Assembly: GCA_028565635.1 (NCBI GenBank)
Contig: JAOXYB010041838.1
Coordinates: 1-12,900, forward strand
Length of the DNA stretch: 12,900 nt
Origin: Phoronis ovalis
Lineage: Eukaryota > Phoronida > Phoronidae
Reading direction: 5' to 3'
Each line of letters begins with the position of its first letter. The first letter of the stretch is position 1. The notes under the pieces were generated by a model, which worked only from the letters and a program-made list of their open reading frames with translations, had not been told where the DNA came from and searched no databases. Both the position numbers and the translations under genes were made by a program. Positions 7,664 to 12,900 of the stretch are shown in pieces.

Positions 7664-10600
7664 GTACGTGGGCAAATTAATTTGCATAGCTTATTCGTTA
7701 CCAGCAATCGACTCTATGACCGAAATAATGCTCAATGACAATGTTAAGATGTGTCCACCCTCTCTATTTGTAGTTTTAATACCGGTTAATAACTTGAAGT
7801 AACTTAGTAAGTCTGATAATTTTACACAAGAGCCTTAATAGCCAAGAATTTTATGTACATCTAACCTCCAAGTTTCGCAAAGAAAAACAAAATCCATGCA
7901 CAGTAGAAATTGCTTAAATATGCATAATTACCCGAAGTGTTAGTGAAGTTTACAAATCCACCAGTGTACTAGTAGATCTAGCGGCGGTTTATACCAAAAA
8001 GATTGTTGAAGTTTTTGAACTAAATTTTTTTTCCTCATGTATTTGAGTACAAAAGACACCAGATTTTTTTTGGTAGAAACACTCCAACATTTTTAAAAAA
8101 CTGCCTGGGACATGACTCTACGGTTCCACTTCAGGCACTATAAAGCCATAGTAGGGTCATATATAGCCAGGCCAATAACTTCTACAGAATATCCTGTAGA
8201 ATATCATTCTAGATTCTCCATTCATCCTTAAAAGATTGTTCGTTTGCCAAAAAAAAAAAAGTTTCTTATAAATCCATCATATGAACTGGAAAACATATTT
8301 CTGACCGACCGACTGACCAATTCTTTTAGCTATCAACAGTCGGCAACAGTCATGTATTGAAACAAACATATTTTTTAAGGGTGGCCTAGTACTGAAAGCT
8401 GCACTTACACACCAGTGTATATCTGTTATTTTCTAGTCTTTAATTTTGTTTTATTATCTTTTCTGCAGGTGACTGGCGGTGGTGGTGGTGTTCATGCTGA
8501 CAGGACCTCCTTTATTGGTGCCAGAGTGCCAGCAGAGATCAATAAAATGGCCAAAGCATTAAAATTAATTGATAAGCAAAATTTTAGAAAATTATTACAA
8601 GGTACATATTCTTTATTGATTTTAAAATGTAGTCAGTTAAATTTAATTTCATTTTTAAAAATTTGCTTTGTACTGATCGAAGAAACAGTTACAAACAAAA
8701 TGCTTGAATAAATGAATGAATATATGGCTTCAAGTTTCATAACAATTTTTTGGTAATTTTCTATCACAGAGGAAAGTTATGGTATGTTATGAGGCTAAAA
8801 GGTTCACTCCAACTCTATACCAAACACGTCAAAATGAGTTTGGACCGAAAAATTAATGTTCAAAATACTGTTATTAGTTTTATGAAATATTATTCACTAT
8901 ATTCCGCCCCAGTATAAACTTTCCAAACAGGATTTTGGTGCGGGGTCTAGGTCTCAGAAGTCATAGCCATAGCATGAGAAGCCAGAAAGGTGGTCCGTGC
9001 CTGTGACACATCCCTATCAGTCCAACTCCAATCTTCTCTCTTCTGAATTGTGTATACAAAATGCAGAATAAAAGTATACATTATTCTAATTCTTAAAAAA
9101 GTGCAAGAAATACAATAATACATGTATTTATACTTATATTTGATATTTTGCTGAAATTTTTACTAGCCTTTTTTAAATGTATAAAATTTAAGAGTAAAAT
9201 AGTTTCAAAAGTAATTATCTAAAAATGATGTGTCAAATGTGTTTCAAGAAATAATTGAACTGAAAGCGTTACTTTATTTTGTTACTTTGCAGTTGCTGTT
9301 GGCGCATTGGAGCAAAGAGCTATCCCTCCTGATGTATTTAAAGAATTAGAGAATGAAAAGTTAACAGAAGAAATTATAGCAGTAATATATTCGGGTCTTA
9401 TGTCACTGTTACGAGCTGCTTTACGACAACCAAAAACATCTTTAAAACAAGATTTATTTAAAGAAGATTTAGAAGACCTCAAGTAAGCACACGTACATAA
9501 CTTGCAGAATTGTCCAAATAAAAAAAGAATAAAATTGAAGATGAAATATCAAATTTTAAAACGTTAAAATGTGCAAATTCTTTTTTTATCAGATATTGCT
9601 ATTCTACACATTTCATGGTCCTTATATTCGTTTCATTTGTATTGGCAAAACTTTACCATCTTTTTGCAAATAATCAACCATGTCAACAGACCTGTGTTAC
9701 ACTGTTGAACCGGAAGTGACAATCTGCTGTTCAACCGGAAGTGACAATCTGCTGACTAAGCAATTTGTAGCACAATATGAAATGTAGCTCAAAGTTTGGC
9801 AAAATACATTTTTTGTCATCATAAATATTTTAAAATATCAATAATATGCTTATTTAAATGAAATTTAAATTAGAGAATTAAAACTGTATTCAATAAATTT
9901 TTAGGCACTATAATATCTAAATATATTCATATTACACCTGTTTTTGAGGCAGACATATTGCTAATGTAATGCCTGTCCTGGCTCTTTTCAGTATCGCTTC
10001 TCGGCCTTTTGGCTAAGATCAAAGTGTAGTATCTGTTCTTATCAGCTTAATATCTGATACGTACCCCATTGGGGTACTTCGATATTAAACTGATTTTTGG
10101 AACTGGGCGAAGTGTCAGGAGCTTGCTCCGCCTTTGCCACGGGTTGGCCTGGTATTGCAGTACTTCCAGGAACGGCCCACTCCCCTCTGGGGAGTAACAC
10201 AAAATTATATCAATGATAACTTGACCCTAGCGATGAAGAATTATGGCAAAACTTTATCGTTTTGTGTATTATGTTTTTTAGAATTCCCACAGAGTTTGTC
10301 CCTGATATTACAAGTGCTGTATTTGGAAGCAGGTAAGAGTTTGTTAAAAATAAGCAGCCGCACTTTGTAGCTGGTTTTACTTTGTATGTTATCACAAATT
10401 GAGGGTTGCTGACTAACATAAGCATAATTTCATTGGGTTTGTTTGAAACTTTTCTTCCTATATTCCAGGAGAGATGCCATGGACAAGGCTTTATTAGATA
10501 GTAGACCACGTTTGCCAAAGCTAGAATTCTTCCGTTGGCGAGTAGATGTTGGCATATCAACGAGTGTTTTGGGTAAAGTGTTAGAACCAACAATAATGAT

Positions 10601-11091
10601 GGAAATGACCACAAGTGATGCCAAAACGCATAGCTTTGAAGTGAGTCAGCAAATATTGCTACTATACAATTGTATGGTTACTGTAACTTTCTCTCACGAA
10701 TCTAGTTACAATGCCATTATACCTCCCAAAGTATGTTGCAAAGTTTGTGAGTGCTTTGATATGTTATTCATTTTTCATAGTTTATAGGTCAGATGTATTT
10801 TTCCGATAGCCATTATTCAGGACCTTTTGTGAAATATTTTTTTTATATTGTTTGCTTTAGTATATACTAATACACACATAGAGTTTGTATATGAACTAAA
10901 AATGCTATTTAAGTCAGTTGTTTTATTTGAGATGCTTTAAAACACTGTTTTGTATTTACTAACATTTTCATGGTTTTGATGTATTACAGGTACCGATATC
11001 AAAATTCCATGAATTGCGCTATAATGTTGCATACATTTTAAAGGAAATGGAAGACTTGGAGCAGAGGAGTATTCTTAAGATACAGGATTGA
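7649..11091 (+). CDS. COMMD5: COMMD5, COMM domain-containing protein
   Basis: COMMD proteins are subunits of the Commander complex, which recycles endosomal membrane proteins; COMMD5 has also been called HCaRG. Coding exons are 7649-7663 (candidate), 8469-8601, 9293-9482, 10282-10332, 10469-10640 and 10990-11091, giving 220 residues against about 224 in human. An N-terminal oligoglycine run precedes RTSFIGARVPAEI, collinear with human RVSFLGAQLPPEV. The helical N-terminal domain contains INKMAKALKLIDKQNFRKLL. The linker reads VFGSRRDAMD. The COMM domain starts near residue 145 with LEFFRWRVDVGISTS (Trp153) and closes with FHELRYNVAYILKEMEDLE and the terminal IQD. All junctions keep frame with GT-AG sites. 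The third intron carries a U2 RNA gene. The COMMD5 assignment over other COMMD members rests on the FIGA, FRWRVDV-ISTS and C-terminal matches. Confidence 0.94.
7664..8468 (+). other. COMMD5 intron 1
   Basis: An 805 bp AT-rich intron with a 12 nt poly-A run (8249-8260) and a small inverted repeat (8180-8201). No RNA gene or coding sequence was recognised. Confidence 0.65.
8180..8201. repeat. Short inverted repeat
   Basis: TTCTACAG at 8180-8187 and CTGTAGAA at 8194-8201 are perfect 8 bp arms around AATATC. It lies inside COMMD5 intron 1. No function is inferred. Confidence 0.7.
8469..8601 (+). CDS. COMMD5: COMMD5 exon 2 (glycine run and first helices)
   Basis: The 133 nt exon lies between CTTTTCTGCAG and ACAAG|GTACAT, phase 0 in and phase 1 out. 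It encodes VTGGGGGVHADRTSFIGARV and the helical AKALKLIDKQNFRKLLQ. The glycine run is encoded by GGC plus four GGT codons (8475-8489), a site prone to length variation. Confidence 0.93.
8602..9292 (+). other. COMMD5 intron 2, no feature recognised
   Basis: A 691 bp AT-rich intron. I see no RNA gene or repeat. Confidence 0.85.
9293..9482 (+). CDS. COMMD5: COMMD5 exon 3
   Basis: The 190 nt exon lies between TTGTTACTTTGCAG and CTCAA|GTAAGC, phase 1 in and phase 2 out. It encodes AVGALEQRAIPPDVFKELEN, continues through an alpha-helical segment (VIYSGLMSLLRAALRQP), and ends KEDLEDLK. This matches the helical N-terminal half of COMMD5. Confidence 0.94.
9705..9754 (+). repeat. 25 bp tandem repeat containing ETS-type motifs
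   Basis: Two adjacent 25 nt copies (9705-9729, 9730-9754) differ at one base. Each contains ACCGGAAGTG (9709-9718 and 9734-9743), the consensus for ETS-family/GABP transcription factors. The pair ends about 240 bp upstream of the U2 start, so a role as a distal promoter element is conceivable but is inference. Confidence 0.85.
9993..10184 (+). ncRNA. RNU2: U2 spliceosomal snRNA
   Basis: U2 pairs with the intron branch point in the spliceosome. The gene starts with the canonical ATCGCTTCTCGGCC. GTAGTA, which recognises the branch point, is at 10026-10031. Stem IIa is TATCAG/CTGATA (10040-10045, 10054-10059). Stem IIb is GTACCCC/GGGGTAC (10061-10077). The competing stem IIc, TTAATATC/GATATTAA (10047-10054, 10081-10088), is also preserved. 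The Sm site ATTTTTG is at 10093-10099. Stem III is GGAGC/GCTCC around TT (10118-10129). Stem IV has the loop GTATTGCAGTAC (10152-10163) closed by CCTGG/CCAGG. All paired elements are intact and no 3' poly-A tail is present, so it looks functional rather than retroposed. The exact 3' end (about 10180-10185) is estimated. Confidence 0.95.
10179..10195 (+). terminator. Perfect hairpin at the U2 3' end
   Basis: ACTCCCC (10179-10185) and GGGGAGT (10189-10195) are perfect 7 bp arms around TCT. The hairpin straddles the expected mature 3' end and could act in 3'-end formation of the U2 precursor. The structure is seen directly; the role is inferred. Confidence 0.5.
10282..10332 (+). CDS. COMMD5: COMMD5 exon 4 (51 nt)
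   Basis: The exon lies between ATGTTTTTTAG and GCAG|GTAAGA, phase 2 in and phase 2 out. It encodes IPTEFVPDITSAVFGS, matching human IPQDLVGDLASVVFGS. Its 51 nt length and equal phases mean skipping would keep the reading frame. It sits about 97 nt after the U2 gene. Confidence 0.93.
10469..10640 (+). CDS. COMMD5: COMMD5 exon 5 (start of COMM domain)
   Basis: The 172 nt exon lies between CTTCCTATATTCCAG and TTTGAA|GTGAGTC, phase 2 in and phase 0 out. It encodes RDAMDKALLDSRPRLPKLEF, then FRWRVDVGISTSVLGKVLEP, and ends AKTHSFE. The FRWRVDV-ISTS block is the clearest COMMD5 signature. Confidence 0.96.
10641..10989 (+). other. COMMD5 intron 5, no feature recognised
   Basis: A 349 bp AT-rich intron. 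The coding frame stays open into it until 10787, without family similarity. Confidence 0.85.
10990..11091 (+). CDS. COMMD5: COMMD5 terminal coding exon
   Basis: The acceptor is ATGTATTACAG. The exon encodes VPISKFHELRYNVAYILKEM, then EDLEQRSILKIQD, and stops at TGA 11089-11091. It corresponds to human VPTAKFQELRYSVALVLKEM and the shared terminal QD, the C-terminal helix of the COMM domain. Confidence 0.96.
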   Translation, partial: VPISKFHELRYNVAYILKEMEDLEQRSILKIQD

Positions 11092-12900
11092 AGCAGTGAT
11101 ATAATATTTCGGAAAAAACTTTCAAGTTGAAATATTGAACTGATTACAAAATCAAAAGTAATGTAGCTGTATTTAAGAGTAAGCCGGATTATGGAACGAA
11201 AACAGAAATAGAAAACCAAAGAATGAATTGAGTATTTCTGGTTTGAAGTGAAATCAGCAATAGAGATTAATATAAAATAATTGGAAACTTATCATTGTTT
11301 AAGAAGGTAGCTTTCATAATTGGGACATTGAATCACAGGGCTTCTTCAGGGCTAAATATAACCCTTAGTTCAAATACGGTAAAAATATGAATGGCTTAGA
11401 ATGGGAAGACATCTCTAAGCAATCGTAATCAGTGTTATTGAACTCTGTTTGAGGTAGGAAACTGAGTAAGATAAAGATTGAAAAAACATAGGGACTGTGA
11501 TGCCACCATTTTGGATTAATCATAAAAAAGTTTCCTTTGGTGTCACACACATTTTGAGCTGATTTGCACCTAAGGTTGCTAACATTGACAATCAGTATTA
11601 TTGTGTTAAGGAGCTTAAATGTTGATTCTATTTGTTATTATATTAGATGTATACGCTAATAAATATTTAAATTTTTATTCATTTTATAACAGTACAGCAA
11701 TTATGATTTTATCACCATTCCGATATGATAGTCATTGAAATGCCTAGCAAAAATACGTGTCATCTGCAAATCAGAAGGTCCAGTAACTTAAGACTATGTT
11801 CAAATATTCTTTTGTTGTGAAGCTCTTATTTCAAGATTACTTACTGCATAAGTTATGGGCGTGTAAAGTATGACTGGTTATAACATTGATCCGGCACATA
11901 GATACTGATCGATAGTTATTCTCCACAAATAGGACTTGTGGAAAGCAACAAACACACTGTGGAGCGTCAGGTGCCTATGGTTCTGAGATGGGACAAATGT
12001 AGTAAACTATGTAACATGTTAATAAGGAATTAAATTATTTTAAAACCAGTATACTTTGATTCTTAAATTGCTTCTAAAAACATTTCGGTTTTTACTTTTT
12101 ATGTTAATTCCGAGTTTGAAAATAAATGTTTGTATCTTATGATATCTCCCCATCATCCATGCGCGTGATGTTAAACTTGTTCGAGTGAATTATTGTCTTT
12201 TTACATTACACTTATGTTCGTCAAACTCGCATTGTGAGCAGTTGAGGGTTATATTGATTAAACGTCTCGAGTAACAGAAGCAATTCCGATTTTATACTTT
12301 CTGCTCATCGATGAAATGGCTTGTAATTAAATTATAAACAGTCCCATTGTCCCTGAAGGAAAATTTTCAGTGATTAATCTTGCAATTATGAGTCCTATCC
12401 TTCACTGACTTTAATCTTACTAATTAGTTCTTAATAATTTAATTGAATTTCGGAAGAACGTATGATTTTTTTTTCATAGAGAAAAAATGAATACATGTTG
12501 TGATGTTATTATACACTTTGAAGAAGAAGATCAAAGAATGTGAGCGTATATTTTCCTATGAAATAAACTATAGTTCTAAGCTGTTTATAAAAGGTCGATG
12601 CAACACATTTTACAAAGCTACATATGAGCACTTTACTACAGTTCTGTCAAAGTACTGCATATGCTATGTTGCTGTTATAAGTCTGTCACAGTCATTGAAC
12701 CACGAGTCTAAAACTAACTAACTAAACAAAATAGCAGATTTTGATCACGTAGCATGTCACAATCATGTACTTAACCCGTACCATTTTGTTTCAGAGAGCA
12801 CATTCGAATATTAAGTGCTTGATGTGTATTTTTCTTGTAGATGAAGGTCTTAAATTTTATTTTATTTAGTATATGTTTTAATTAATACATACATACATAT
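11092..12900. other. COMMD5 3' UTR and intergenic DNA
   Basis: Poly(A) signal candidates on the plus strand are AATAAA at 11658-11663 and at 12121-12126; the second is followed by a GT-rich stretch, so it is the better candidate. Beyond this I see only AT-rich DNA with short open frames, none with splice context or a recognisable protein. The window ends in an ATAC microsatellite (12885-12900). Confidence 0.65.
12121..12126 (+). promoter_or_regulatory. Candidate COMMD5 poly(A) signal AATAAA
   Basis: AATAAATGTTTGTATC combines the hexamer with a T/G-rich downstream stretch. An alternative hexamer at 11658-11663 would give a shorter 3' UTR. Confidence 0.4.

Larger units (their letters stand above)
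9483..10281 (+). other. COMMD5 intron 3, hosting the U2 gene
   Basis: A 799 bp intron. Its first part is AT-rich, followed by a GC-richer tandem repeat (9705-9754) and the U2 RNA gene (9993 to about 10184). Only about 97 nt remain between the U2 3' end and exon 4, so the exon 4 branch point must lie there or inside U2. Confidence 0.9.

Noticed and set aside
10021-10031. Extra A in U2 (ATCAAAGTG rather than ATCAAGTG as in human) next to the branch-point recognition site
   Set aside because: I recall the AAAG form from invertebrate U2 RNAs such as those of flies, so it is a lineage trait rather than a defect.
12500-12721. 73-codon open frame near the window end
   Set aside because: It ends in an ACTA-type simple repeat and shows no family similarity or splice context.
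1-12900. CRISPR arrays, prokaryotic operons, phage or viral genes, tRNA or rRNA genes
   Set aside because: No regular repeat-spacer pattern, no ribosome-binding-site-led gene strings and no such RNA or viral protein signatures were seen; the intron structure shows animal nuclear DNA.

Overview
This is nuclear DNA from an AT-rich, intron-bearing animal genome. All three recognisable protein genes are split by GT-AG introns of about 0.1-0.9 kb, and there are no bacterial-type operons. The U2 snRNA in the window has the sequence style I associate with invertebrates rather than vertebrates (AUCAAAGUGUAGUA, CAGCUUAAUAUCUG, ACGGGUUGGCC). An invertebrate, possibly a lophotrochozoan, is my best guess; the phylum cannot be fixed from this window.

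Layout. (1) 1-4202, plus strand: the 3' four-fifths of AMDHD2 (N-acetylglucosamine-6-phosphate deacetylase, amino-sugar catabolism), 7 of whose exons are used per transcript. Its fourth segment exists as two tandem, homologous exons of exactly the same length (89 nt) and phase at 1723-1811 and 2301-2389. They look mutually exclusive. (2) 6433-4993, minus strand: VMA21, the ER assembly factor of the V-ATPase, in three exons, convergent with AMDHD2. (3) 7649-11091, plus strand: COMMD5, six exons, predicted 220 aa. (4) 9993-about 10184, plus strand: a complete U2 spliceosomal RNA gene inside COMMD5 intron 3, ending about 100 nt before exon 4. (5) 6824-7036, plus strand: a weak candidate for an unknown small gene or alternative first exon, between VMA21 and COMMD5. 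(6) 11092-12900: COMMD5 3' UTR and intergenic DNA with no further gene that I can support.

The genes do not form a pathway: one is a cytosolic sugar deacetylase, one a V-ATPase assembly factor, one a COMM-domain trafficking or scaffold protein, and one a spliceosome RNA. The most notable feature is the duplicated AMDHD2 exon pair. Each copy carries two of the enzyme's metal-binding histidines, and the helix between them is rewritten, so the gene can probably make two enzyme isoforms that differ next to the active site.
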